Virus record (IMG/VR): IMGVR_UViG_3300023196_000860
Coordinates: 1-25,150 of that record
Reading direction: 5' to 3' (one strand)
Source: a virus
Length of the DNA: 25,150 bases
The translations under genes were made by a program, and so were the position numbers. The notes beneath the pieces were generated by a model that worked only from the letters and a program-made list of their open reading frames with translations, was not told where the DNA came from and searched no databases. This document shows, piece by piece, positions 17,342 through 25,150 of the stretch (position 1 is the first letter of the stretch; the number at the start of each line of letters is the position of its first letter).

Positions 17342-18066
17342 TATTGTTCAGTTGTTTCAAGTTTTTGTTCTTTTCCTAATGCAAATTGAGCTACATCAGC
17401 TTGTTTAATTACAACACCCGCGTATGCTAGTATCCTAATTATTAATTCTGATTGTTCTGATGGATCTAATTCAAAATTATAAGACTTAGCGTTTGTATCA
17501 TAACTATCTGTTGATGGATCAAAAACAGTTGGATCATAATAAGGTATAGTTCCATTTAAAATATAACCCCATTTTGGTCTAGTTGGTTTTGATAAATAAT
17601 CAAAAGTAACACCAGTAGTTACACTAGATGGTAAAACTTTTACACCATTAGATGCTAAAGTATATACCGGTTGAGTAGGAACTGGATAAGTTAATGGTGA
17701 TAAGTTTATGTATTTAGCATCTTCATGAGATGAATAATCAGCAACAATATCATTAACGTTTACTACTCCTAATTTATAAAAATCAGCAGGATATGGATAT
17801 ATACCATTTGTTAAAGTTGGTGTGTGTAGTTTATAAAATGCATTTATTTTTTGAGCAACAGTTAATGTTGGATTTGAAAAATCACTATCAACATTACTAC
17901 CACCAGTTTGCATTTCATAAGTCATTTCTCTCATGAAATAGCTAGCAAATATAGATTCTTGAGCTTGAGTTGCTAAACTATTAAACTCTTCAGGGGTTAT
18001 GTAGCCCCTGTTGTCTTTGTTAGTAATAACAAGAACCGCTTGATATACAGTGTTTATATTTACCAT
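17341..18066 (-). CDS. Head-tail connector / neck ring protein
   Basis: This 241-residue protein follows the head genes and overlaps the next neck gene. It begins MVNINTVYQAVLVITNKDNR and continues with a GYITPEEFNSLATQAQ stretch. I associate this opening with a neck or ring protein found beside the stabilization protein in crAss-like and uncultured marine podoviruses. Its likely job is to extend the portal channel toward the tail. The centre holds beta strands with many Pro/Tyr residues, and the C-terminus is a helix (about residues 205-230) of the kind that packs against a portal. The stop codon shares one base with the start of the 312-residue gene (TAATG), which indicates translational coupling and a fixed ratio between the two products. 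No Shine-Dalgarno; the leader is A-rich. Confidence 0.68.
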   Translation of the reverse strand: MVNINTVYQAVLVITNKDNRGYITPEEFNSLATQAQESIFASYFMREMTYEMQTGGSNVDSDFSNPTLTVAQKINAFYKLHTPTLTNGIYPYPADFYKLGVVNVNDIVADYSSHEDAKYINLSPLTYPVPTQPVYTLASNGVKVLPSSVTTGVTFDYLSKPTRPKWGYILNGTIPYYDPTVFDPSTDSYDTNAKSYNFELDPSEQSELIIRILAYAGVVIKQADVAQFALGKEQKLETTEQ

Positions 18067-18091
18067 TTATTTTTTTTATTATTAATGTTGT

Positions 18092-18122
18092 TGATATAGA
18101 GTTGATTTCTCACTCTATATCA
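18092..18122 (-). promoter_or_regulatory. Perfect 11-bp inverted repeat between head and neck genes
   Basis: TGATATAGAGT (18092-18102) is exactly complementary to ACTCTATATCA (18112-18122), with a 9-base loop. It lies in the 62-base gap between the 261-residue gene and the 241-residue neck gene. On the transcript it is followed by AACAACAUUAAUAAUAAAAA, which is A-rich rather than U-rich, so it is not a standard intrinsic terminator. It could be an RNA processing or stabilising stem at the head/tail boundary, or a binding site for a protein at the DNA level. The sequence alone does not decide. Confidence 0.6.
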
Positions 18123-18128
18123 GGTTTT

Positions 18129-18914
18129 CTAGCCTAGTTTTTTAGTAATAGACTTCATCAAGTCTAAACCTTCATCGGTTTTAAAATACTGTGCTAAAGC
18201 CCCATAAGCGTTTTGCTCAAATGGAACTGTCATTATTTTTTTACCATTAGGAAATTTAAATACAGTATTATTATCTGTTAATTTAATAATAGCTGATTCA
18301 ACTGCTCTATTGGCTAAATTACGTAATTGCAAATCTTCATCCTCGCTTAATTCTATAAATAGCTTAGGATTATTTCTTGCAAAACGATATGCATCTCTTT
18401 TTAATTCTTTAGAAGAAGATCTAGAAACATTAGAACCTAATTCTGTTCTCATTATAGCTTCTAAGTGGCTTATATCTAATTCATTAACAAGATTTAATGC
18501 TTGTAATTCATGTTCAACATAATCAACTTCATCTTCAGCATCCTTTACATCATCAATTTCTTCCCATAAAACACCTATTAAAGGGTGATATATAGACATT
18601 AATTTTTGAACGTTTTGTTTATTTCTTGGTACAAATATAACACCTTCTTCAAATATAATATGTTCTAAAAGTGCTTGTCCTTTTTGTTCATCAACAAAAA
18701 TACTAGGAAAATTAGAGGCTAATCTTATTTCTCTATTTTCACCAGTAGACTCATTAAACCATAATAATGGATTACGAGGAGAACCTTTTGTTTGTATTGT
18801 CCAAGTTATAGGAGCTCTATTGTTAGTTAATGCGTATGTTCTGTCTTTTATTTCCCAATTTTTTTCTAAAGGAGAAACTCTAGACACTTGTTTTTTTGTT
18901 ATTGTTGTAGTCAT
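18129..18914 (-). CDS. Conserved-looking virion-module protein of unknown function, 261 aa
   Basis: I do not recognise this protein. It lies between the major capsid and the neck genes, where phages often encode a head-decoration, head-completion or auxiliary protein. The N-terminal half (residues 30-110) is mixed alpha/beta with a run ending in FEEGVIFVPRN. The middle (about 115-150) is a strongly acidic helix, and residues 150-235 are helical with many charged residues. There is no signal peptide or membrane segment. The gene is isolated on both sides: the UUCG hairpin lies just upstream and a perfect 11-bp stem loop just downstream, so its transcript level may differ from the capsid's and from the tail genes'. 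The leader lacks a Shine-Dalgarno sequence and is simply U/A-rich. Confidence 0.8.
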   Translation of the reverse strand: MTTTITKKQVSRVSPLEKNWEIKDRTYALTNNRAPITWTIQTKGSPRNPLLWFNESTGENREIRLASNFPSIFVDEQKGQALLEHIIFEEGVIFVPRNKQNVQKLMSIYHPLIGVLWEEIDDVKDAEDEVDYVEHELQALNLVNELDISHLEAIMRTELGSNVSRSSSKELKRDAYRFARNNPKLFIELSEDEDLQLRNLANRAVESAIIKLTDNNTVFKFPNGKKIMTVPFEQNAYGALAQYFKTDEGLDLMKSITKKLG

Positions 18915-18940
18915 GATTAAATAATATAAAATAAGAATAC

Positions 18941-18958
18941 TGGGCTCCGAAGAGCCCG
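18941..18958 (-). terminator. Hairpin terminator after capsid gene, UUCG loop
   Basis: Read on the minus strand, GGGCTC (18957-18952) pairs perfectly with GAGCCC (18947-18942) around the loop TTCG, giving the very stable C(UUCG)G tetraloop. The next bases on the transcript are AGUAUUCUUAUUUUAUAUUAUUU, a U-rich though interrupted tail. This fits an intrinsic terminator or attenuator. It lies between the capsid stop and the 261-residue gene, which starts at 18914, so it would reduce transcription of all downstream virion genes relative to capsid. Efficiency cannot be judged from sequence. Confidence 0.78.
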
Positions 18959-18976
18959 TATCCTGTAGTTAAAAAA

Positions 18977-20497
18977 TTAAGCGTCTTTGAATAAAACAAA
19001 GTTATTTGCCGCTTGTGTAATGAGACATCTTTCACTTAAGTAGTTCATTCTCATTTCATCAACATCAGTTGTAGCTGCGCCTCCAACAGATCCTGTTACC
19101 CAAGATTTGTTTTTACGATTATCAACTTCTGAAGCTCTATATCTAACGTGTAAGAATGGACGCTTGATATTTTGACCTAATTGTTGGTCATAAACAGTAG
19201 AAGTACCTGCTGGTACTAATACACCTTCAATATCGCCAAAACCTCCACGAGTAGCCCAGTCATTTAAGTATTTCCAGTCAGTCTTATAAAAGTCATAAGA
19301 ACCTCTACGATAACCAGAGAAACCTAAATTAAGTGCCATATCTTCATCGTTGTTGAATACTCCATAAGAAGTACCACCAGCGTAAGCTCCATTTTGCTGT
19401 GCTAATATGTCATCAATTTCTAAAGAAAGATTTCTATTTAAGAAAAGCATATTTTCTTCTATAGCACCTTGCTTATCTAATTGCTTAAGAACTGCATCAA
19501 AGTCAGTTAATGCTCCACCACCTGCAGCTTGCGCTCCAAATCCAGAGTAAACGTTTCCACGAGCTTCTAATGAAGCAAAGAAACCTTCAGTACCTTTAGC
19601 AGTTTGAGTTGATCCATATCCTAATACAGCACCTGTTCCATCCTGTAATTCACCTTCAACCATAGACATTTCTAAATAGTCTTCCCAACGAAGTCTATTT
19701 TCATGCTCTGATTTCATATACCAAAGATATCCATTGGCACCGTTCTCAGAAGTAACTTCAATCCAACCAATCTGAGCTGTGTCAGATCCATTGATAGAAT
19801 AGTTTTCTTTTAAGATAATTGGCGAATTAGCAAAAGTAGCATAGCTAGGATCTAATTTACCAGTAAAACTTGATGTTCCCTTTGCAAATTCTGAACCATA
19901 AGCAATAACAGTAAAGCGATCAGCTGTAGTAATAGCTGGAACTCCACCGTAAGTTTTGATTGAAAAATGCTGAGCACTAACAAAAGTTACTACACCTTTA
20001 ACAACAGGTGCTCCAGCTGCTCCAACCGCTGATGTAGCACTTGATTGCTTTTGGATCATTACTGTTTGTCCTATTCTAAAGTTAACTTGTGTAGTTTTTT
20101 GCGTTGTACTTCCGCTGCTTTCAACCGCCGTTTGAGCTGCTGCAGGTACGTTATAATGTTGTACATTACCACCAGCTGTTGCTGCTGCTCCTGTTGACGC
20201 TGCTGTTGCTGCGTTATTAGCTACATGTAAACATCCTACGTATCTAGTGTGTAATCTTCCTTGTTCTGTCCATATGATTTGGTCAGAAGCTGAAGGCATT
20301 TCCGCTGATACCATACGTAAAAAAGCTCCGATAGTTCTATTGCCATATCGTTCTACTTCTTTTTCGTATACATCAGGTAAAAATTGTTGTCCCCACTGTG
20401 CAAAATTTGTATCAGTGAAGTTAATGTAATTCCCAGCATACATATTTTTTGTTTGCGTGGGTTGTAATGGTGCGGGTATACCGCCTGTAAAAGCCAT
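18977..20497 (-). CDS. Major capsid protein (HK97-type, crAss-like look)
   Basis: This 506-residue protein is placed after the scaffold and is the likely shell subunit. It begins MAFTGGIPAPLQPTQTKNMY. The stretch from about residue 255 (ENGANGYLWYMKSEHENRLR, then WEDYLEMSM) is the kind of conserved patch seen in capsid proteins of crAss-like and marine phages. An Ala/Thr/Gly/Ser-rich insertion at about residues 90-180 could be a surface domain. The gene is richer in GC than its neighbours (for example 28 G/C of 60 at 19201-19260) and uses more C- and G-ending codons, as expected for a very highly expressed protein. No pro-peptide or delta-domain is evident, consistent with a separate scaffold. 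A strong hairpin follows the stop. The start has no Shine-Dalgarno; the leader is A-rich. Confidence 0.88.
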   Translation of the reverse strand: MAFTGGIPAPLQPTQTKNMYAGNYINFTDTNFAQWGQQFLPDVYEKEVERYGNRTIGAFLRMVSAEMPSASDQIIWTEQGRLHTRYVGCLHVANNAATAASTGAAATAGGNVQHYNVPAAAQTAVESSGSTTQKTTQVNFRIGQTVMIQKQSSATSAVGAAGAPVVKGVVTFVSAQHFSIKTYGGVPAITTADRFTVIAYGSEFAKGTSSFTGKLDPSYATFANSPIILKENYSINGSDTAQIGWIEVTSENGANGYLWYMKSEHENRLRWEDYLEMSMVEGELQDGTGAVLGYGSTQTAKGTEGFFASLEARGNVYSGFGAQAAGGGALTDFDAVLKQLDKQGAIEENMLFLNRNLSLEIDDILAQQNGAYAGGTSYGVFNNDEDMALNLGFSGYRRGSYDFYKTDWKYLNDWATRGGFGDIEGVLVPAGTSTVYDQQLGQNIKRPFLHVRYRASEVDNRKNKSWVTGSVGGAATTDVDEMRMNYLSERCLITQAANNFVLFKDA

Positions 20498-20515
20498 TTG
20501 TTTTGATTTTAAGTA

Positions 20516-21772
20516 TTATTTATTCCATTTAACGCGCAACTTATTAGGATTATCATTATCATTTGAAATAGCTCTTATTCCAGATGTATTGTTTTTAGGC
20601 ATAGAAGCATTATCCTTTCTAGGATCCATGTTTATATTTTTTGCTTTTTTTGCACTTTCTCTTATAGCATCGGCACGGCCTTGCTCGTAAAAGTGTCCAG
20701 CTATTTTATCTACATTTTTTGCAGCAAACATTGCTTTATGGTAACCTTCAACATCTTTAAAGTTTCCATCCTTACCTACATGTTCATTAATAAAATTATT
20801 AATAGAATATTGATATTCCTTAACCTTTTGTGGGTTATCAACTTTAAACCTATACTTGTTTTCACCGACCTTAAAATCAAAACCTTTGAAATTTTCGTTA
20901 AAAACTTGATCTGTTTGTTGTCTAAATTCTTTCGTTTTAGTCTCACTTATGGTTTGTTGTTGCTTATAATTATTGTAATGATCAATTGCTTCAATTTGTT
21001 CTGGAGACATATCATTTTGCTTTCTTAACTTAAGATCAGCATAATATTTATCCTTACTAGAATTAAAATGATTTTCAGCATTAAATAATTCTTCTTTAAA
21101 AGCCAATTGCTTAGCTTTAATTTCTTGCGGATCATCCGCATCTCCATCATATGCAAAATTTTTGTTTAATAAAAATTCAACATCATCTGCATTTAAATGG
21201 GGTTTTGTGTTTTTATAGTATTCTCTTAATAAAGTAACATTGTCCATTTTAGAAACATCGCGATTGAGACTAACATAGTCTTCAACTGTACCGCCTGTTT
21301 CTTCCATAAACTTTACTAGTTTATCAATATTTTCTGGTAAAACATTTTCTTTAGTTTCAACAGTTTTTTCTTGTACTAACTCAGGTTGTTTTGTTTTTTC
21401 TTCTTCAACCTCTTCATCTTTTATTAATTCTAATGGAGAATCTGGTACATCAGCTACTTCTTCTTCTTTTTCTTCTTGCTGTTCTTCTTTAGTTTCTTCT
21501 TTACTGGGTTCGACCCGTACTTCGCTGTCCACCTCTTTGCTATCTCCGGATGGTTCATCCACAGATACCTCCTCTGTTTTTCGCTCCTGAACGGCATCTT
21601 CTTCTGTTTTTAAAGGTTCATCTAAATTTATTTTATATACACCATCGTCTTGTAAACCAAACTCTTGACTTACTTCTCCTTTTTCAACTGCTTGTTCTAA
21701 AACAGTTTCTTCTTGACTTTGCTGACTTGTGTCTGCATCTGGCATAACTTCTACTTGTACTTTTTCTTCCAT
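20516..21772 (-). CDS. Scaffold-like head assembly protein
   Basis: This 418-residue protein lies between portal and major capsid, the classic position for a scaffolding protein. The composition fits: the first 140 or so residues are extremely acidic and low in complexity (Glu/Asp/Lys/Gln/Val, no hydrophobic core). The middle is helical and charged, and the last 40 residues are basic and Asn-rich, ending KLRVKWNK. Scaffolds commonly bind capsid protein through a basic C-terminal tail and leave or are degraded during maturation. No protease gene is visible nearby, so removal by cleavage cannot be inferred. The acidic N-terminal part, around 21490-21600, has much higher GC and different codons from the rest of the gene. 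Assignment is by position and composition; I do not recognise a specific family. Confidence 0.72.
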   Translation of the reverse strand: MEEKVQVEVMPDADTSQQSQEETVLEQAVEKGEVSQEFGLQDDGVYKINLDEPLKTEEDAVQERKTEEVSVDEPSGDSKEVDSEVRVEPSKEETKEEQQEEKEEEVADVPDSPLELIKDEEVEEEKTKQPELVQEKTVETKENVLPENIDKLVKFMEETGGTVEDYVSLNRDVSKMDNVTLLREYYKNTKPHLNADDVEFLLNKNFAYDGDADDPQEIKAKQLAFKEELFNAENHFNSSKDKYYADLKLRKQNDMSPEQIEAIDHYNNYKQQQTISETKTKEFRQQTDQVFNENFKGFDFKVGENKYRFKVDNPQKVKEYQYSINNFINEHVGKDGNFKDVEGYHKAMFAAKNVDKIAGHFYEQGRADAIRESAKKAKNINMDPRKDNASMPKNNTSGIRAISNDNDNPNKLRVKWNK

Positions 21773-21798
21773 AATATAATATAATAATTAATTTTTTT

Positions 21799-24213
21799 TT
21801 ATCTTGGTTCAAACCTAGATAAATCAATACCGCCTAGTACATCATTACCTTTTGATTCAAATGATTTAGCTGGCTTACCACTATCCGGTGGTCCAGATAA
21901 ACTTGCTGTTGAGGTTTTCATTGCCGCAACGTCTTTTTGAGTTTCACTTTGTTTTTCTACTAATTCTTTTTGAGCTTGTAGTTCTAATTCTTTTAATTGA
22001 ACATTTAACTCATATTCAAACTGCATTAATTCTCTTTTTGTTCTAGCTTCTACTTCAAGTTTTTTAATTTCAAACTCAATATCAGCTTGTCTGTATTGTA
22101 TTTTAGATTCTGTTTTAACTTGCTCAGCTTGAGCTTTAGCATTTTCAACAACAACTTGTGCTTGGCCTTGTGCTTCAGCTTGTGCTGCGCTAGCTGCTTG
22201 AGCTTGCTGTTGATCTACTTGTTGTTTCTTAATTCTTCTATACTTAAGAAGTTGATTTGCTAATTGAACGTTTTTTATTTCTCTAACATCAATAGCATCT
22301 TCTAAAAATATACTACCTTGACTTAGTGCTGCTTGTATGTTAGCTTCTAACATAGCTTTTTCTGCTTCGTCTGGTTCAAGTTCTAAGAATATACCAAAAT
22401 CATGCAGATGCATGTTTTTCATTTCTTCTAAAGATCCTACTGAAAATGGACCTATAGCACTTATAAAAGCTTCTTTAGTTGGATGATATTCTAAAACATC
22501 TTTAAACCTTAAAGCTATAGATTCAGCAAGTCTTGTTGTTATAGACATGCTGCTGTCTAATATGTGTCTTGTTGCCACATTACTATTTGCTGCAGCTAAT
22601 TTTTGTACACCTACTAATGCTTTTGGATCTGGATCAGAACCATCTCTAGCTTCATTTAAACCAGTTATATCACGCATCATTTGTATATACTGATTATAAG
22701 CACCAACAAGTATTTGAACTTGACCACCGCCACCGCCTGGTAATTCTGTAATAGGTACTTTACCTATGTTTTGTTCTCCATCTACAGTAAGCGATCTACC
22801 TATAATAGATCCTGTTTGAAAGTACATGTTTAATGCTTCTTGCGGATTATAGTTAGTACCATTACCTAAATCAATTTCAGCTAAACCATCTGCATCTAAA
22901 TAAACACCTGAAGGTGTCATTTTTTGTATAGCTTGTTGCATTTTTAAATGCGTTAACTGAATTAAATCAGCATAAGGCATCATTTTAGAAACTAAAGAAT
23001 TTATAGCACCTCTATATATTCTAGGCGCACTAACAACATAATTCATTAATACTAAATTAGTATTAGAATTAGGCCTTACCATGTTAGAAGCCTTTTCCCA
23101 TTTTAATAAAGTATTAGAACCTAATATTAAAACACCTTCATAAACTACTTCTACAGCTTCAGCTACTTTTTCAAATCTAGATCTTTGATCTTTTGGTGGA
23201 TCAAAAGTGTCATCTTTTTTAATAGCTTTATTTGCACCTGTAGATGTTTCTTTTATTTTATATACGTTATTTTCCCAAGTTTTCCAATTGAAATATAGTA
23301 CTGAAACAATATTGTCATCGTTATTGTTTTGAGCATTAGTGTTGTCGTTGTAAGAAGTCCAGTCATAGCTTTGTCTTGCAAGTTCTCTAAACTCTTCATT
23401 AGAAGTTTCAGGAAACTCTTTTTTTAATTCATTTAATTTTACTCTTTTAACTTCACCAAAATAATAACAATCAGCAAAATCAGGATCTTCAGTATAAGAC
23501 CATATTAAATTAGCTGGATCAACATAATTTAATTTTATACCATCAGTATTATTAAACGTACATTTACCAGCACCAATACCTATAGTAGCTAAATCATAAT
23601 CAATACGTTTTTTAATGTTTTTATATTTATTAGTTAAAAAAACATTATTAATAGCTTGTTCTTCAGCTATTTCTATACCTTGCTTATAATTAAGCTGCAT
23701 GTATAATTGAAACTCTTCGCTGTTAAGTGGTAATTCTTCTTCTGGAACATTCCTAGGTGCTTGACCTAGCTCTGCTTCCATAACTTTCAAAAGTTCTCTT
23801 GCTGCTAAATCTTGCTCAATACCTTTTACAAATTTAGTTTTTCTATCTGTAGCTAAAGGATCTTGACCAACTGCTTTTATAGAAAACAATCTATCTTGCA
23901 TACCATTAACTACTATATCTACAAATTTAGGTATAATAGGTACTGGCTTCCAGTCTAAATTTAAATATGACAAATCTCCGTTTACAGAAAATTCATCTTT
24001 ATATTTACCTATAGATTGTTCACCTCTAGCATATAGTCTAAGCATATTGTATTGATTAGAAGACTGATAAAATCTTCCAACATTACCATCTCTGTTAAAC
24101 CAATCTTGCTCGATAGCTTTAGCGACTTGTAAACCATAATCATCTGAACGCTTTTCACCGTCGGAAACTGCCTGACTAGGAAATGAGCTGTATTGCCCTG
24201 TTGTTTTTGCCAT
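21799..24213 (-). CDS. Portal protein with long C-terminal coiled coil
   Basis: This 804-residue protein follows the terminase by 2 bases and precedes the scaffold and capsid genes, the usual place for a portal. The core resembles portals of crAss-like and uncultured marine podoviruses, including a conserved-looking stretch around residues 524-550 (MRDITGLNEARDGSDPDPKA followed by LVGVQKLAA). The portal forms the twelve-part ring at one vertex through which DNA enters and leaves. Residues of about 660 to 765 are a long Gln/Ala/Glu/Lys-rich helix, predicted coiled coil, corresponding to the barrel or crown that projects into the capsid in other podoviruses. A Pro/Ser/Gly-rich tail follows. No Shine-Dalgarno sequence precedes the start; the upstream bases are ATAATAAAATAAAT. 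The family call rests on sequence look and position, with no search run. Confidence 0.88.
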   Translation of the reverse strand: MAKTTGQYSSFPSQAVSDGEKRSDDYGLQVAKAIEQDWFNRDGNVGRFYQSSNQYNMLRLYARGEQSIGKYKDEFSVNGDLSYLNLDWKPVPIIPKFVDIVVNGMQDRLFSIKAVGQDPLATDRKTKFVKGIEQDLAARELLKVMEAELGQAPRNVPEEELPLNSEEFQLYMQLNYKQGIEIAEEQAINNVFLTNKYKNIKKRIDYDLATIGIGAGKCTFNNTDGIKLNYVDPANLIWSYTEDPDFADCYYFGEVKRVKLNELKKEFPETSNEEFRELARQSYDWTSYNDNTNAQNNNDDNIVSVLYFNWKTWENNVYKIKETSTGANKAIKKDDTFDPPKDQRSRFEKVAEAVEVVYEGVLILGSNTLLKWEKASNMVRPNSNTNLVLMNYVVSAPRIYRGAINSLVSKMMPYADLIQLTHLKMQQAIQKMTPSGVYLDADGLAEIDLGNGTNYNPQEALNMYFQTGSIIGRSLTVDGEQNIGKVPITELPGGGGGQVQILVGAYNQYIQMMRDITGLNEARDGSDPDPKALVGVQKLAAANSNVATRHILDSSMSITTRLAESIALRFKDVLEYHPTKEAFISAIGPFSVGSLEEMKNMHLHDFGIFLELEPDEAEKAMLEANIQAALSQGSIFLEDAIDVREIKNVQLANQLLKYRRIKKQQVDQQQAQAASAAQAEAQGQAQVVVENAKAQAEQVKTESKIQYRQADIEFEIKKLEVEARTKRELMQFEYELNVQLKELELQAQKELVEKQSETQKDVAAMKTSTASLSGPPDSGKPAKSFESKGNDVLGGIDLSRFEPR

Positions 24214-24215
24214 AT

Positions 24216-25150
24216 TTATTTTATTATCTCACTTCTTGATCCTTTGTTATTATATCTTGAAAAACCAAAATCAAGTTTTTTTACTTTTCTTTCTGCGCTA
24301 GGTCTGTACATGTGTTTTCTACAGGCCATTAAAGCTAAGCCGCTACTTATAGATGCATCATGAGCTGTTCTTCTTGATATATCAAATCTTGCCCAGTCTT
24401 CTAATGTTCTTTGAAAAAACATATCACCGTGATCTTCTTCTTTAATACCTACATATTCTTCTATGTAAGATTCTATAGCCGCAGCATGTGCTTGTTTAAT
24501 ATCTTCAGAAGTGTTAGGTATACCACCTAGCTCTGCTTCTGTTTTAGATAAATTATATCTTAATTTGTCAGGTCTATTCATAGAAAAACCTCTGTAACCT
24601 CTTCTTTTTAAATGATATAGTAATCTAGGTTTGTTATTTTCAGCAAGTATTGGCATGCCATAAAATATTAATGCCATAAGTACATCTTCAAAAAATATCT
24701 CAGCTGTTTGAGGTCTAGCTATATATTCTAAAAAAAACTTAGTGCTAGGTATTGAAGGATCCATTGAAAACGTAGTTAATCCATGAAGAGCACCATTAGA
24801 CCCACCACCCCCAACAGTACCGCTGATGTCATAACTATCACATCCGAAGGCTCCGAGGCCATCATTACCAGGATATTTAATACCATTTTTAATTATTATA
24901 TTATTTTGAAACTTATTGTTTGGTATCCAAGATATATAAAATCTACCTTTATTATTTGGTTGCCATATTACTTTACTATCAATTTTACCATTTAGCCAAC
25001 CAAAGTTACCTCTAACAACATGACCTTCTCTTGTCATTTCTTCGTTAAAATCTATTTGCTCGTATATTTTAGTTAAATTAAATAATGAATTAACAGTTTC
25101 ATCTCTAAAAGCATGTTTTTCAGATCTTGGAAATTGTCTGTAATATTCAT
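24216..25150 (-). CDS. terL: Terminase large subunit, C-terminal nuclease part (partial at window edge)
   Basis: This is the 3' part of the DNA-packaging motor gene. The reading frame is open to the window edge, so 310 residues are visible and the true start lies outside; the ATG at 25037 is internal. The residues before that ATG (YYRQFPRSEKHAFRDE, then SLFNLTKIYEQIDFNEE) are typical of phage terminases between the ATPase and nuclease domains. The RNase H-like nuclease can be followed: an Asp in FGCDSYD (codon 24837-24839), a Glu in LAENN (24639-24641) and an Asp in HDAS (24357-24359) sit where the three metal-binding acids are expected. In this family the enzyme cuts concatemeric DNA and drives it into the prohead through the portal. 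The ATPase domain, with its Walker motifs, is not in the window. The stop codon is separated by only 2 bases from the portal start, so the two are probably translationally coupled. Confidence 0.93.
   Translation of the reverse strand, partial: EYYRQFPRSEKHAFRDETVNSLFNLTKIYEQIDFNEEMTREGHVVRGNFGWLNGKIDSKVIWQPNNKGRFYISWIPNNKFQNNIIIKNGIKYPGNDGLGAFGCDSYDISGTVGGGGSNGALHGLTTFSMDPSIPSTKFFLEYIARPQTAEIFFEDVLMALIFYGMPILAENNKPRLLYHLKRRGYRGFSMNRPDKLRYNLSKTEAELGGIPNTSEDIKQAHAAAIESYIEEYVGIKEEDHGDMFFQRTLEDWARFDISRRTAHDASISSGLALMACRKHMYRPSAERKVKKLDFGFSRYNNKGSRSEIIK

Noticed and set aside
18092-18122. The 11-bp stem as an intrinsic terminator
   Set aside because: On the minus strand it is followed by an A-rich stretch with no U run. 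On the plus strand only a short TTTT follows, and there is no plus-strand gene to end.
20681-21028. Plus-strand open frame of 115 residues, hydrophobic
   Set aside because: It is antisense to the scaffold gene. The apparent hydrophobicity comes from reading a Lys/Glu/Asn-rich gene backwards.
25035-25037. ATG as the start of the terminase gene
   Set aside because: The frame stays open for 37 further codons to the window edge, and those codons read like conserved terminase sequence, so this is an internal Met.
1-25150. tRNA genes, CRISPR arrays, insertion sequences or attachment sites
   Set aside because: Gaps between genes are at most about 60 bases, with no cloverleaf, no spaced direct repeats and no transposase or integrase.

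Overview
The window is one continuous virion-assembly block from a tailed double-stranded DNA phage. It is AT-rich, and every credible gene lies on the minus strand, so the genes are transcribed from high to low coordinates. There are no housekeeping genes, tRNAs, insertion sequences or CRISPR repeats. Three things suggest a Bacteroidetes host, perhaps a marine flavobacterium. None of the gene starts I could inspect has a Shine-Dalgarno sequence. The stabilization protein ends in a BACON-like domain. The portal, capsid, ring and stabilization proteins resemble those of crAss-like phages and of uncultured marine podoviruses. The host call is an inference, since no host gene is present.

Reading in the direction of transcription, the right end (25150 to 18130) is the packaging and head module. 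It holds the C-terminal part of the large terminase (cut by the window edge), a long portal protein with a coiled-coil tail, an acidic scaffold-like protein, the major capsid protein, and an unrecognised 261-residue protein. A strong hairpin with a UUCG loop and a U-rich tail follows the capsid gene. A second, perfect 11-bp stem follows the 261-residue gene. Expression could therefore be stepped down after the capsid gene.

The middle (18066 to 12118) is the neck and tail module. Two translationally coupled neck or ring proteins are followed by a 1345-residue stabilization (muzzle) protein. That protein carries a string of beta-rich domains and the BACON-like end, and a 78-residue protein of unknown function comes next.

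The left part (12107 to 43) is probably the ejection module. It contains a cupin-fold protein, a 454-residue protein with one membrane segment and a run of 11-residue repeats, a 513-residue helical protein, a 2693-residue giant protein, and a small very charged protein. The order of a small membrane protein, then a medium helical protein, then a giant protein recalls the internal virion proteins gp14, gp15 and gp16 of T7. The giant protein is the most striking item here. It combines an N-terminal hydrophobic segment, a HAD-type phosphatase domain with all its catalytic motifs, and a C-terminal HExxH metallopeptidase domain. It looks like a delivered multi-enzyme protein. The operon ends at a GC-rich hairpin at the very left edge.

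No receptor-binding fibre, lysis, replication or integration gene is visible. There is no gene-free stretch longer than 300 bases.
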